Shown: positions 17,011-27,426, counted from the stretch's first letter. The stretch: 64,000 bases of DNA from Raineya sp. (GCA_025454915.1 JALONN010000019.1:1-64000); one strand, 5' to 3'. The notes: generated by a model from the letters alone, not told the origin. Made by a program: numbers and translations.

Positions 17011-17444
17011 TTTTTACCCTATTTTCCAGATATTTTTTACGATTATTTGGGGATATATTTCATTTTTTGGATTAACTAGGTTGTATTGTCTGTTCCTTTG
17101 GTTTGAAATTGAAGATTTTTTTTCTTGCTAAGATATATCTTTTGAGTGATACCTTTTTTAGATATTTAGAAAGCCCCAGAGAAGACTTTTGTATCAAAAT
17201 AACAATCTCTTCATTTCAAGGCAAAAGTATTTTATAGAGCCTTTAAATACTTGAATTTGAAACCAGCCAGAAACCGAAAAAATGTTTAGTTGATGAACCC
17301 TCTTTTAAGATTCTGGTTGGAGTACAACTCTGTCTTACAATTCTAATAAACATTTTTGAGTAAAGGCTTGTGAAAGTCTTTGATTTTGAGTAACTTCACT
17401 TTTGATGTTAAGTTACTTACTTGAAGTAATTATTAAAAATTTGA

Positions 17445-17479
17445 AAAAAGATGCTGACTTCTCCAAGCATCTTTTTTTT
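17445..17479 (+). terminator. Intrinsic terminator
   Basis: AAAAGATGCT and AGCATCTTTT form a stem of about 10 bp with the loop GACTTCTCCA, and the right arm runs directly into eight T residues. It is a textbook Rho-independent hairpin. No intact gene precedes it, so its gene has probably been lost or is a short RNA. Confidence 0.75.
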
Positions 17480-17589
17480 CTGTTTCTCTAACATTTTAAC
17501 CTTTGAAAAATAAATTATTGGATGTATTGTATATTTACTTATAAAAACAATCATTCTTCTAGCAGAGAATGTAAAAAACTCAGATTTTA

Positions 17590-17679
17590 GTGAAAAAATT
17601 GCAAGAATTAGACTTTATCATAGATAAACTAACAAAATTTATAGAAAATGCTTTAAAGTTAGTTCAACAATATTTTTAA
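17590..17679 (+). CDS. Possible 29-residue peptide (GTG start)
   Basis: A GTG-started frame encodes an amphipathic helix (KKLQELDFIIDKLTKFIENA, then LKLVQQYF). No ATG is available in the frame. It ends 9 bp before the next small ORF. The helical regularity is suggestive but the length makes it weak. Confidence 0.25.
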   Translation: MKKLQELDFIIDKLTKFIENALKLVQQYF

Positions 17680-17688
17680 GATACAACT

Positions 17689-17859
17689 ATGAAAAGTAAA
17701 AAAACGGAATTGGTGGTAGATTACATAGGAGGAGAGGGCTCACTTACACTTGAAGAAGAACAGGCATTACATGCGTTTTTTCAAGAAAAAAAATTAAATG
17801 CTCAAAAGAAAGTTAAAAAAAGAATCATTTCTTCAAAAAAATCAATCAAACATATCTAA
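17689..17859 (+). CDS. Small basic protein of 56 residues
   Basis: The frame starts at ATG 17689 and ends at TAA 17857-17859. It begins MKSKKTELVVDYIGGEGSLT, continues LEEEQALHAFFQEKK and ends with a very basic tail (KKVKKRIISSKKSIKHI). The acidic-helix and basic-tail arrangement resembles small mobile-element or regulatory proteins, but I recognise no family. It is the only ATG-started frame of sensible composition in the 15.5-18.7 kb gap. It directly follows the 29-codon frame. Confidence 0.4.
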   Translation: MKSKKTELVVDYIGGEGSLTLEEEQALHAFFQEKKLNAQKKVKKRIISSKKSIKHI

Positions 17860-18052
17860 GATACATGATGAAGGTTGATATGTTGTGTTGGGGAATAAGT
17901 ATCCACCAAAACCTTGCTTCAAAACACCTCTTTTGAAGGTTTTTCAGATAAAAAAACATAAAAATTGATGTTTCCTGCTTGCTACCACACTTTTTAGCAT
18001 ACTTGTTTTTTGTCAAAGTGCCTCTATTTGCTTGAATGGCACATGGTCTCCA

Positions 18053-18460
18053 GACTTGTTTGGACTTGTAGGGTACTTGTTGGGTACTTGTGCTATACTT
18101 GTGGGGTACTTGTTGTGTTTTTGACCCGACTTGTGAGGTACTTGTAGTATACTTGTTTGATAGGTTTTTAGTGAAAATGCGAATGAAGCGAGTAGAAGGG
18201 GTAGGCTTGTTTGGACTTGTTCAAACTTGTGGGGTACTTGTTTAGACTTGTTGTATAAATATTCAAACTTGTACCATACTTGTTTGGACTTTGGTGATAG
18301 ATGTTGAAACTTTCTAGGTACTTGTCAAGTAAAATCAAATACTTGTGAGGTAGATGTTTGAACTTGTTCAAACTTGTTGTATAGAAAAGGAAACTTATGG
18401 CGTACTTCTTTGGACTTGCTCAAAGTTGTAGGATACTTGTGGAATAGATGTTGAAACTTA
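18053..18460. repeat. Array of ACTTGT words with 10-11 bp helical spacing
   Basis: More than 20 copies of ACTTGT occur in about 400 bp. Runs have exactly 11-bp periodicity (18064-18118: ACTTGT plus five variable bases, five units in a row, mostly GGGGT-like). Shorter runs follow at about 18130-18160 and 18195-18260. The period places every word on the same face of the helix, which is typical of cooperative protein-binding arrays. The minus-strand frame through it encodes only a repeat translation product (NKYxTSLN). The surroundings hold no gene. Confidence 0.7.
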
Positions 18461-18664
18461 CTTGATTTTGAAGGTGTACATTTCACCAAAAAGCAAAAAT
18501 CTATTCAAAACCTTACAAGCCTTTTGACTAGATTTGACTAGTTTCTTTTGAGAAGTTTTTACGTTTGAATAATTTTTGATAAAACTCTTTGTTTTCAAAG
18601 AAGTTTTTTTTATTTTTCTTATCCTATTATCTTACTTGATAGCCTTTTAGCCATTTATTTTTCT

Positions 18665-18672
18665 TACTTTTG
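18665..18672 (+). promoter_or_regulatory. Bacteroidetes -7 promoter box for the surface/toxin operon
   Basis: TACTTTTG fits TAnnTTTG and lies 32 bp before the start at 18705, the expected distance for a short leader. The -33 box is not clear. It would drive the six-gene operon to 32802. Confidence 0.45.
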
Positions 18673-18704
18673 CCAATTGAATAACTATGCACACTTAAGT
18701 TCCT

Positions 18705-20414
18705 ATGAAAAGAATTGTATCTTTCTTTTTATTTTTTCTATGTTACTTTCCTTTGTTTGCTCAAAACCTTGATCAGGTAGGCAAAGATAAAAAAGTAATC
18801 AAACTCAATGGAGGTATTTCTACCTCTCATATCTTTTATGCAGCCTCTGGTCTTGAAAACAGAAGGAATCCGTATGATTATTTTGTAACAGGAAATCTGG
18901 GACTTGATATTTATGGTTGGAGTGCCCCTTTTTCTTTTACTTTCTCTAATCAACAAGTGAGTTTCCAACAACCTTTTAACCAATATGGTCTGCATCCTAC
19001 TTACAAATGGATTAAAACCCATTTAGGATGGAACTCGATGAGCTTCTCTCCTTATACCCTTGCTGGACATTTGTATAATGGAGTCGGCTTTGAACTCACT
19101 CCCACTGAAAACTGGAATGTGAGTGTGATGTATGGAAGGCTTCAAAGAGCTGTATCACTCGATACTCTTCAACCGAATAATCTGCCTGCTTTTAGAAGAA
19201 TGGGTACTGGTTTTAAAGTAGGTTATCAACACCAAAAAGATAAAGTAGAACTCATTGCTTTCAGAGCTTGGGACAAGGAAAATTCTATTGTAGTGCCAGA
19301 CAGCATAGGACTACGTCCAGAAGAAAACTTAGTATTGAGCATTCATGCCTCTAAAAGCTTTTTAGAAAAAGCACTTTTGGATGTAGAATTTGCCTCCTCA
19401 GCCATTACAGAAGATTTAAGTGCTGGCTTGCTTACAGATTCTTCTTCTAAGAAAAATATTTATACCAGTCTGGGAGATATTTTTAGACCCAGAACCTCTA
19501 CTGCTGTCTATCATGCTTTCAAAAGTTCACTTTCTTATCCCTTGAAATGGATGACTGTTGGGGCAACCTATGAAAGAGTTGAACCAGGATACAGAACTTT
19601 GGGGGCTTACTTTTTTAACAATGACTTAGAAAACATCACCCTCAATCTTTCTACCAAGATTTTTAAGAAAGTCAGTCTCTCAAGCAATTTGGGAACTCAA
19701 AGAAATGATTTATACAACCAAAAAGCCTCTCAGATGAGAAGATTTGTAGGTTCAGTAAACATGGGGGCTGCACTGACTAAGAAAATGAATTTGACTGCTT
19801 CTTATTCTAATTTTCAGAGTTATACAAATGTTCGTTCTGTTTTTGATCAAATCAATCAAACGACTCCTTTTCAGAACCTAGATACTCTTCGTTATCGTCA
19901 GATTTCTCAGAATGCAAGTCTTTCTTTCAACTATGCCCTCTCTAAAAAGCAAGCAAGTTCCCAAATGCTACTTGCCAGCTTTGTTTATCAGACTTCTAAA
20001 GATGAGCAAGGAGGCAAAGATAGAAATACAGGGGTGCAGTTTTACAATATGAATGTGGCTCATAACTTGAGTATCTCTTCCTCAGGAGCTTCCATTGCTA
20101 CTTCTTTTGCCTTCAATCGCAATGAAACACTCGGACAAGCGTCCACTACGTTTGGTCCAAACATTGCTTTTTCAAGACCCTTTTTCAAAAAACAACTCAA
20201 GGCAAGTTTATCAAGTGCTTTTAACAATGCTTATAGGGCTGGGGCTTTAGCCAGTAGTATTTTGAACTTGAGGCTTTCAGGGCAATACACCCTTCTAAAG
20301 AAACACAACTTTTCAGCTTCTTCCATTCTTTTAAGGAGGAATACCAGAAATACACTGAACACAAATACATTCCATGAACTCACTGCTACTTTTGCATATA
20401 GCTATAATTTCTAG
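18705..20414 (+). CDS. Outer-membrane beta-barrel protein
   Basis: This 569-residue protein has a signal peptide (MKRIVSFFLFFLCYFPLFAQ). Long runs of alternating hydrophobic/polar strands follow with short turns throughout, ending in the aromatic strand LTATFAYSYNF, as expected for the last strand of an outer-membrane barrel recognised by BamA. No plug or TonB box is obvious. It is the first gene of the operon and is 3 bp before the 1564-residue protein gene. It may therefore anchor or export the products that follow. Confidence 0.75.
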   Translation: MKRIVSFFLFFLCYFPLFAQNLDQVGKDKKVIKLNGGISTSHIFYAASGLENRRNPYDYFVTGNLGLDIYGWSAPFSFTFSNQQVSFQQPFNQYGLHPTYKWIKTHLGWNSMSFSPYTLAGHLYNGVGFELTPTENWNVSVMYGRLQRAVSLDTLQPNNLPAFRRMGTGFKVGYQHQKDKVELIAFRAWDKENSIVVPDSIGLRPEENLVLSIHASKSFLEKALLDVEFASSAITEDLSAGLLTDSSSKKNIYTSLGDIFRPRTSTAVYHAFKSSLSYPLKWMTVGATYERVEPGYRTLGAYFFNNDLENITLNLSTKIFKKVSLSSNLGTQRNDLYNQKASQMRRFVGSVNMGAALTKKMNLTASYSNFQSYTNVRSVFDQINQTTPFQNLDTLRYRQISQNASLSFNYALSKKQASSQMLLASFVYQTSKDEQGGKDRNTGVQFYNMNVAHNLSISSSGASIATSFAFNRNETLGQASTTFGPNIAFSRPFFKKQLKASLSSAFNNAYRAGALASSILNLRLSGQYTLLKKHNFSASSILLRRNTRNTLNTNTFHELTATFAYSYNF

Positions 20415-20417
20415 AAC

Positions 20418-23400
20418 ATGAAACAGACCTTGAACCGATATATTCATTTTCTTCTGATGCTGTATAGTTTTTTTATACTGACTCAACAAGCCTATGCAGG
20501 AGAAGATACCACTAAACAAGCTTTCAAAAAGAATGGAAACTATCAATTAGGGCAATCCAGAGAATTTAAAAATATGGATGAAGCCTTGAATGCTTATGAC
20601 TTTGCTCAAAAAGATGCTTTGGTGGCTAACCCACTAGACTCAGGAAGTCTTACAGAACAAGCAAGAGCCTATATCAGAAGAGCAAGAGCTACGATGGCTC
20701 AAATCAAAAACTCACAGGCATTTACCACGATTACCAGTGTAAATCAGATTGCAAGCCTTCCAATGGGCATTCACAAGAAAATAGGCAACACAGATTACTC
20801 CATTGGTATTGATAGCATTGTTTTTACTCCCAGCTACTCATATGTGGTGGCTTATATGATTATCAAAAATCCTCAGGATGGTTCTGAGCTGTATTTTGTA
20901 GCCAGAAACGTGAGAATCAATCAGGCAGGAGGTTTTGTAGGAACAGCCAAGCTAGAGCTGATGGCTGATTATCGCTTCAATTTGGGAGGAAATCCTCAAA
21001 GTGGTACCACTCAAATTACCTTCAAAGCCAAGAATACCTTTGCTGAGTGGGATTGTAGTGGTTTTAAAAGACTTTCAGTGGATGCAGAAGTACTGTTTTC
21101 AAGAGATTTGCTTTTGGTAGAAAACAATCAAGGGCAAATTGATTCTACAAGCAGAGTCAAGGGTACTTTCAAAGCACAAATGGAAGATTGGAGTGATTTG
21201 ATTGCTACTGTGAACTTTACAAGCCCTTTTCAGGCTCGAAGACTCAAAGGAGTAGGCTTTGTAGTGAAAGAAGCCAGTTTAGATTTGAGTGAAATTCATA
21301 ACCCCTCTTCTGTCAACTTTCCAGCCAATTATCATGAAAATGTTGCATCAAACATAGAACTCTGGAAAGGTTTTTACTTGAAACGGGCAGAAGTCAGGCT
21401 TCCCAGACAGTTTAAAAAGAAAAATGGAACGAATACTCCAGTCAATCCTCAAGATCGAATCACTTTTATTACAGAAGATGTTTTGATTGATGAATATGGT
21501 TTTTCAGGAAAAATCACAGTCTTAAAGCTCATCCAGCCTAAAGAGGGTTCTATGAGTAAATGGACATATTCCCTAGATTCTTTGGGAGTCACGATCACCA
21601 AAAACCAATTGATTTCAGCAGGTTTTAAAGGGGAAATCGTCCTTCCTATTGCTAAAGAAGAAACACCACTCGCTTATACTTGTCTCATTGACCCTTTGAA
21701 TCAGGAATATGTGCTTTCAGTGAAAAACAGAGAAGATTTGGTATTTCCATTGTGGGGAGCTGGCAAAGTGGAAATTTATGAAAACTCTCTCTTAGAAGTC
21801 AAAGTCGTAGGAGGAGAATTTAGACCCAAAGCCGTTTTAAATGGCAATATGACGATTGAAGTAGGTTTAAAAGCAGGGACTTCTCTTTCTAGTTCTGACA
21901 AAGAGAAAGTAAAATTAGCTGACATTGGTTTTGAAGCCTTGGAAGTCAGAAGCGTAAAACCTTATGTTCAAGTAGGCTCTCTTTCCTTTGGCTCAGACGT
22001 GAACCAAGTGAAAGTAGCTGGTTTTCCTTGTTCCCTTGAGAACATTGAGGGCAGAAACTATCAAAATGGCATTGCTTTAGAGATGGATGTGGTGGTAAAC
22101 TTTGTGGGAAAATCAGAAGGTTCACCACCCTCTGCCTCTGCCAATGGTTTTGGAGCAGAAGCTCATATTGTTTTATTAGGAGAACCCAAAGACACCACTT
22201 CTACACTCTCTTATCGTTTCAAGGGTGTTGAAATCACCAGAGCCAGCATTGACATCAATCAAGGTCCATTTTCCTTGAAAGGAGAACTTGCCTTCTTCAA
22301 AGAAGATGCGACTTATGGCAATGGTTTTCAAGGAAATATAGAAGCCAAGTTTCCAGCCGTAGAAAAAGTACGAGTGGCAGCTTTGTTTGGAACCACCATG
22401 CAAGGGATGCGTTACTGGTATGCTGATGCCTTACTCACCTTATCTCAAGGCATTCCATTAGGAGCCATTGAAATCAAAGGATTTACAGGAGGGGCTTATT
22501 ATCAGATGAAGCAAGCTCCCCAATCCACGGCTAGTACTTCTGGTATAGGGATTGCCCCCTCAGGCATCAAATATGAGCCTGATGACAAAACACATTTTGG
22601 TATTCGTGCAGGCATTGAAATCAATACAGCCAAATCTCCTCAAGCTTTCAATGGCTCAGTAACCCTTGAAGTAGCCTTTTTCCGTTCAGGAGGAGTGAGT
22701 AGAGTGATGCTCTCTGGTGAAGGAAACTTTGTAACACCAGCCTTTTCACTAGGACTTGATAAACTCAAAGCAAAAGCAGGAAAAATAGCTCGTTATGCAG
22801 GTGAGTTAGAGACTGCTATGGGTAAAGTCCCTGGCACCAATTACCAACCTGAGGCAGTGAAAAGAATTAATGAAAGCATTCATAAATTAGAAGAAGGAGA
22901 AGGAACACAAGGAGCAGTAAGGGCAACAGTGATGATTGATTATGATGTAGCAGCCAGAACCTTACATGGTAATTTTCAGGTATTTGTGAATGTGGCAGGT
23001 GGACTCATTCAAGGGGTTGGAGCAAACGGTATGGCAGGAGAAGCCGTATTCCATGTAGCTCCTGGCAAATGGTATATTCATTTAGGAAATCCCAGTCAGA
23101 GAATGGGCTTACAATTAGCAGGACTAGCTAAAACAGGTTCTTACTTAATGGTAGGGCACGACATCCCCGATATTCCTGCTCCTCCAGATGAAGTGTCTTC
23201 TATTTTAGGACAAATGAATTTGGCACTGGGTAGAGACATGAGTAGTCTCTCTGATGGAAAGGGCTTTGCGATGGGGATGGATGTGAGAGTGGATACAGGA
23301 GACTTAACCTTTTTGATGTTTTATGCTCGTTTTGCAGCAGGACTCGGTTTTGACATCATGATGAAAAATTTTGGAGAAGAAGCAGTGTGTGCCGAAACCC

Positions 23401-25112
23401 AGCAACGAGTGGGGATCAATGGTTGGTATGCGATGGGACAGGCTTATGCTTTTGTGATGGGAAAAATAGGCATTAAAGTAGATTTGCCTTTTTATAAGGG
23501 CAAAGCGGATATTTTAGATATTGCAGCAGCAGCCATTTTGCAAGCTAAACTTCCCAATCCTGCTTGGTTTAGAGGGATTGTAGGAGGTAGATTCAATATC
23601 TTAGGAGGACTTGTAAAAGGAAGTTGTAAATTTGAAATGACCATTGGTAAACAGTGTACAATTCAAAATGCCAATCTCCTTGCAGGAATGCAAATTATCA
23701 GTCAATTAACCCCTGAAAATGAAGCCACTGGACTCGATGTATTTACAAGCCCTCAGGCAGTGTTTAATTATGAAATTGGAAAAGAATTTGAACTCACTGA
23801 TCCAGAGACCAATCGAATCCGCATTTTTAGAGTCAAATTAGAAAAATTTGAAGCAGTTGCAAATGGAGCTGTCATTCCTGCAAATTTAGAATGGGATACT
23901 GATAAGAAAACAGCAGCCTTGGTGTCAAATGATATTTTACCTTCAGAAACCCAAGTAAATGTTACTTGCAGAGTCAGTTTTGAAGAATATATGAATAACG
24001 CTTGGAGAGGAGTGGTTAGTGGGGGCAAGCTTGTCACAGAAGAAAAAACGGCTACTTTCAAGACTTCCAAAGCCCCTGATTATATTCCTCATACGAACAT
24101 CGCTTGGAGTTATCCAGTGATGAATCAATTGTATTATTATCCCAAACAGACAAGGGAAGCTTACATCAAACTCAAACGTGGGCAACCTGATTTATTTGTG
24201 GCTAAAGATGAATGGAATCAGGAAATCAGAGTCAAAACAGGAAATAATACTCTCAAAGCTGGCTTTGTCTATGACAATACCTTGAGAGAAATCCGTTTTT
24301 CGATGCCAGAAGGGATTGCTACAAGCAAGGTGTATACATGGGAGATTGTCAATACACCCGCTTATGCCAAAGACTCCATTAACAGCAATGTAAGTCAAGT
24401 CACCACTACCACTGGAACAACAGATAACAATGTCGAGTTAACAGGACAACAAGCCACAGGCAGTCTTGTGCAATTGCAAGACAAAGCTATTTTTACAGCT
24501 TATTTTGCAAGCTCAAAGTACAATACTTTCAAAGATAAAATCACTTCTCTTTCTCTTTCCCAAGGTTGGAGTTATCCAGTGCTGATAGGAATCCATGAAA
24601 TTGGGGTGAATATGAGTGCGAGTGAGCTCTTTGATAAGTCTGAGATTTTAGGAGATGAATTAAACAGAATCGAGCCACTTATTCAAATGGAAGCTGAGTA
24701 CAATACCTATTGGCACACTTCTCTTTTAAACCCCATTGTGTATGAAGGGCTTCCACATCCAGAAGTAGTAATCACCAACAGAACATCTACTATTCTAGGA
24801 GTACCTCCCACCAAAGACATTATCATTGGGCAGAGTCCAAATAACCAAACCCTCGAAGCAGGCATAGTGCCCTTGCCCGTAACTACAGGCTCTTTTGTCT
24901 ACAGAATGGCAATTAGTGGTTTTTATGATTATACAGACCTGAGAACGCAAGCAGCTCAAGTAGGCGATACAAACAATGTCTGGATTAATAGACTACTCAC
25001 AGAACCGTTTCCTACACTACAATCAGGAAACTATCCAGTAAGGATACGTTATGTGTTGCCAGGAAAGAATCAGGTGATTGCAGAGGAGCGTCTAATCATC
25101 AATAGACCTTAG
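20418..25112 (+). CDS. Very large exported beta-rich surface protein
   Basis: This 1564-residue protein has a signal peptide (ending near TQQAYAGEDT). The sequence is mostly beta-rich. Its middle, about residues 630-1060, is glycine/alanine rich, with runs such as KGFTGGAYYQM and FMLFYARFAAGLGFDIMMK that could be amphipathic strands. Two later domains resemble Ig-like folds (about 1110-1230 and 1280-1370). I recognise no enzyme motif. A C-terminal type IX sorting domain is not seen. It lies between an outer-membrane barrel and a TANFOR/FN3 protein in one operon, suggesting a joint cell-surface complex. Confidence 0.7.
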   Translation: MKQTLNRYIHFLLMLYSFFILTQQAYAGEDTTKQAFKKNGNYQLGQSREFKNMDEALNAYDFAQKDALVANPLDSGSLTEQARAYIRRARATMAQIKNSQAFTTITSVNQIASLPMGIHKKIGNTDYSIGIDSIVFTPSYSYVVAYMIIKNPQDGSELYFVARNVRINQAGGFVGTAKLELMADYRFNLGGNPQSGTTQITFKAKNTFAEWDCSGFKRLSVDAEVLFSRDLLLVENNQGQIDSTSRVKGTFKAQMEDWSDLIATVNFTSPFQARRLKGVGFVVKEASLDLSEIHNPSSVNFPANYHENVASNIELWKGFYLKRAEVRLPRQFKKKNGTNTPVNPQDRITFITEDVLIDEYGFSGKITVLKLIQPKEGSMSKWTYSLDSLGVTITKNQLISAGFKGEIVLPIAKEETPLAYTCLIDPLNQEYVLSVKNREDLVFPLWGAGKVEIYENSLLEVKVVGGEFRPKAVLNGNMTIEVGLKAGTSLSSSDKEKVKLADIGFEALEVRSVKPYVQVGSLSFGSDVNQVKVAGFPCSLENIEGRNYQNGIALEMDVVVNFVGKSEGSPPSASANGFGAEAHIVLLGEPKDTTSTLSYRFKGVEITRASIDINQGPFSLKGELAFFKEDATYGNGFQGNIEAKFPAVEKVRVAALFGTTMQGMRYWYADALLTLSQGIPLGAIEIKGFTGGAYYQMKQAPQSTASTSGIGIAPSGIKYEPDDKTHFGIRAGIEINTAKSPQAFNGSVTLEVAFFRSGGVSRVMLSGEGNFVTPAFSLGLDKLKAKAGKIARYAGELETAMGKVPGTNYQPEAVKRINESIHKLEEGEGTQGAVRATVMIDYDVAARTLHGNFQVFVNVAGGLIQGVGANGMAGEAVFHVAPGKWYIHLGNPSQRMGLQLAGLAKTGSYLMVGHDIPDIPAPPDEVSSILGQMNLALGRDMSSLSDGKGFAMGMDVRVDTGDLTFLMFYARFAAGLGFDIMMKNFGEEAVCAETQQRVGINGWYAMGQAYAFVMGKIGIKVDLPFYKGKADILDIAAAAILQAKLPNPAWFRGIVGGRFNILGGLVKGSCKFEMTIGKQCTIQNANLLAGMQIISQLTPENEATGLDVFTSPQAVFNYEIGKEFELTDPETNRIRIFRVKLEKFEAVANGAVIPANLEWDTDKKTAALVSNDILPSETQVNVTCRVSFEEYMNNAWRGVVSGGKLVTEEKTATFKTSKAPDYIPHTNIAWSYPVMNQLYYYPKQTREAYIKLKRGQPDLFVAKDEWNQEIRVKTGNNTLKAGFVYDNTLREIRFSMPEGIATSKVYTWEIVNTPAYAKDSINSNVSQVTTTTGTTDNNVELTGQQATGSLVQLQDKAIFTAYFASSKYNTFKDKITSLSLSQGWSYPVLIGIHEIGVNMSASELFDKSEILGDELNRIEPLIQMEAEYNTYWHTSLLNPIVYEGLPHPEVVITNRTSTILGVPPTKDIIIGQSPNNQTLEAGIVPLPVTTGSFVYRMAISGFYDYTDLRTQAAQVGDTNNVWINRLLTEPFPTLQSGNYPVRIRYVLPGKNQVIAEERLIINRP

Positions 25113-25161
25113 AGAGTGGTTATAAGTGATGAGTGATGAATTGTTTTAAAATTAGGAGCAC

Positions 25162-27426
25162 ATGAGAAAAAAATTATATAAATTACAATTAGTATTGAGT
25201 TTTATCTGGTTTGTGGTAAACACCAGTATTGCTCAAAACTTTCCTATTGAGGTAGTCACACAGCTTACAAAACCGTATTCCCTAAGACTTACTGATTATG
25301 GAGCAGGCAATGGAGAAAGAGTGAATCTAACACTACTTTTAAAAGATATTAACAGAACTAATTACCAAGTCAGACTCAGACTTGTGATTGAAGGAGCAGG
25401 GATTAGTATTTTTTCAAAACCCTCTTATATTGGAAAAATTGTGCTGTTGCAAGGAGGAATCCCTGAGCAGTTCAACGGCTTGGAACTTGCGGATTATTTT
25501 AATCCTAATAATTTGGAGTTTCAGGGGTTCACAAGAGCTCAGTATGACAGAGCTCAAAAACTTCCTGAAGGTATTTATAGCATTCGTTTTGAGGTTTTAG
25601 ATTTTATTAGAAATGTGCCTGTAGCAGCTCCCAAAGCAGGAGAAACGATGGCTTGGCTGGCTGAAAATGATCCTCCTATCATTAACCAGCCATATCAAAA
25701 TGAAAAAGTTCAAATTTTAGAGCCTCAGAATGTGATCTTTTCTTGGACACCCAGACACCTTTCAAGCCCCAATGCAGCCATTGATGTGGAGTATGAAGTA
25801 ACAGTTGTACAGTTAATACCTAAAACTAGAAACCCCAATGATGCGATTCTTACGTCTAACCCCATTTTAAGGATTACCACGCAATCCACGACTTTCATTT
25901 ATGGATTAAGTGAACCCACACTCCTAGCGGGAGAAAGCTATGCCCTGCAAGTCAGAGTCATCGAAAAGAATGGACTCGAAATCTTTAAAAATAGAGGGCG
26001 TAGTGAAGTGGTCAAATTCATTTATGGGGAAGTTTGTCTACCAGCCACCAGTGTTTCTGCCCAAGTCTTAGCTCCCACAAGAGCTCGTATCACTTATGAG
26101 GCAGGAGCAGGAAACACCAGATACAAAGTAAGATTTAGAGAAAAAACAGTAGAAAACAATGCCACTTGGTTTGAGGAAAATAGTTCACTTTCTTATGTGA
26201 ACCTACTGGATTTAAAGCCCTCCACGACCTATGAATACGAAGTACTAAGCTTTTGTGGAGATTTGACCCCTGCTAACCAAATTACAACAAGAGATACCTT
26301 TCAAACTCGTGGTTTTTCGGCTCAGGATTTTGCCTGTGGCAGAGTGCCCAAAGAGTTTACACTTCAAAACCAAGTTCCTAAAGCAAGTTTAGTGAGAGGA
26401 GATACTATTGTGGCTACCGATTTTAAGATTGCTGTAGGAAGAATCGAGGGAGGACAAGGAGTATTTAGTGGAGAAGGAATTGTGGTGATGCCTTTTATGA
26501 ATAATATCAAGGTAAAAGCAGCCTTTAAGAATATCAAAGTCAATGAAGAAAACAGAATGATTGATGGAATTATTGCCATCACTGGAGCAAGTGCTCAGGT
26601 CTTAGATGATAGTACCCTTGCTACTGTGCAGGCTCAGATTGCTGAAATTGAAGGTTTTTTGAATCAAGCAGAGGCAGCTTTAGACCAAATAGATATAGTC
26701 CTTGATAAAATAGATTTGGTGACTGCCAAGATGTATGAATACTTACCTGAAAGGATACAAATCCGTTTAGACAATGCCAGAGATAGTCTTGCAGCAGCCA
26801 AAAAAGAACTCAGAGGACTTCCAGCCAATGCCACAGAAGAACAAAGAGCTGCTGCTAAAGAGAAACTCAGAAAGGCTAAACTCGAAATGAAACAAAGTCT
26901 TTCTGATGCTATCAAGTATTATGTGGAGGCTCTTGGTAAATTTGTCAATATTATATGGGAAAGTGTTAAGAAATTAAAAAATGATATAGTAGAAAGTAAC
27001 ACCAATAATCCAGAACAAAGTTTTAAAAGTGCTGACGAAGCTGTTTATAATGCAATGTTTCAAGGACAAGGTTTAGAAACACCTTCTTCTTTAAGCCCTC
27101 CCATAGAAGAAGAAAACTTTCACGTAGAAGAAGTAGAAGAAGACCCTAATATGCCTTTTGCTACTTTAGTACAAAATCATTATGAAAGAAAGCAAAAATT
27201 AAAATTGAAACTGATTGCTACAATATTTGTCAAGTATTATTTATCACTTGATAAAGTAAAAAATAATTTTAGGGCTGATACAAGAATCAAAGGAGTTGAA
27301 ATCATTGATTTTGTATTTAAAAAATTAAGATTAGAACTGCCAGAGTCGGAAATTATTAACTTGACTACAGATAAAATTATTGAGCAACTAATTTGGATTG
27401 CAGATAACTCTTTTAAAGAAGACTAA
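25162..27426 (+). CDS. TANFOR and fibronectin type III surface protein
   Basis: This 754-residue protein has a signal peptide (ending NTSIAQ). Residues 26-170 match the TANFOR domain: FPIEVVTQLTKPYSLRLTDY, then RLRLVIEGAGISI, LEFQGFTRAQYDR and LPEGIYSIRFEVLDF. An Ig/FN3 pair follows (VIFSWTPRH, about 193-285; ARITYEAGAGNTRYKVRFRE with YEYEVLSFC, about 295-380). The part from about 485 to 630 is helical and coiled-coil-like with alanine/lysine heptads. The C-terminal 100 residues are charged and helical. It starts 49 bp after the previous gene. This type of protein is known from Bacteroidetes surface loci, but its exact role is not established. Confidence 0.8.
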   Translation: MRKKLYKLQLVLSFIWFVVNTSIAQNFPIEVVTQLTKPYSLRLTDYGAGNGERVNLTLLLKDINRTNYQVRLRLVIEGAGISIFSKPSYIGKIVLLQGGIPEQFNGLELADYFNPNNLEFQGFTRAQYDRAQKLPEGIYSIRFEVLDFIRNVPVAAPKAGETMAWLAENDPPIINQPYQNEKVQILEPQNVIFSWTPRHLSSPNAAIDVEYEVTVVQLIPKTRNPNDAILTSNPILRITTQSTTFIYGLSEPTLLAGESYALQVRVIEKNGLEIFKNRGRSEVVKFIYGEVCLPATSVSAQVLAPTRARITYEAGAGNTRYKVRFREKTVENNATWFEENSSLSYVNLLDLKPSTTYEYEVLSFCGDLTPANQITTRDTFQTRGFSAQDFACGRVPKEFTLQNQVPKASLVRGDTIVATDFKIAVGRIEGGQGVFSGEGIVVMPFMNNIKVKAAFKNIKVNEENRMIDGIIAITGASAQVLDDSTLATVQAQIAEIEGFLNQAEAALDQIDIVLDKIDLVTAKMYEYLPERIQIRLDNARDSLAAAKKELRGLPANATEEQRAAAKEKLRKAKLEMKQSLSDAIKYYVEALGKFVNIIWESVKKLKNDIVESNTNNPEQSFKSADEAVYNAMFQGQGLETPSSLSPPIEEENFHVEEVEEDPNMPFATLVQNHYERKQKLKLKLIATIFVKYYLSLDKVKNNFRADTRIKGVEIIDFVFKKLRLELPESEIINLTTDKIIEQLIWIADNSFKED

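Noticed and set aside
18168..18371. 67-codon minus-strand frame with repeated NKYxTSLN
   Set aside because: It is the translation of the ACTTGT array. The 11-bp period does not fit codons, so it is unlikely to be coding.
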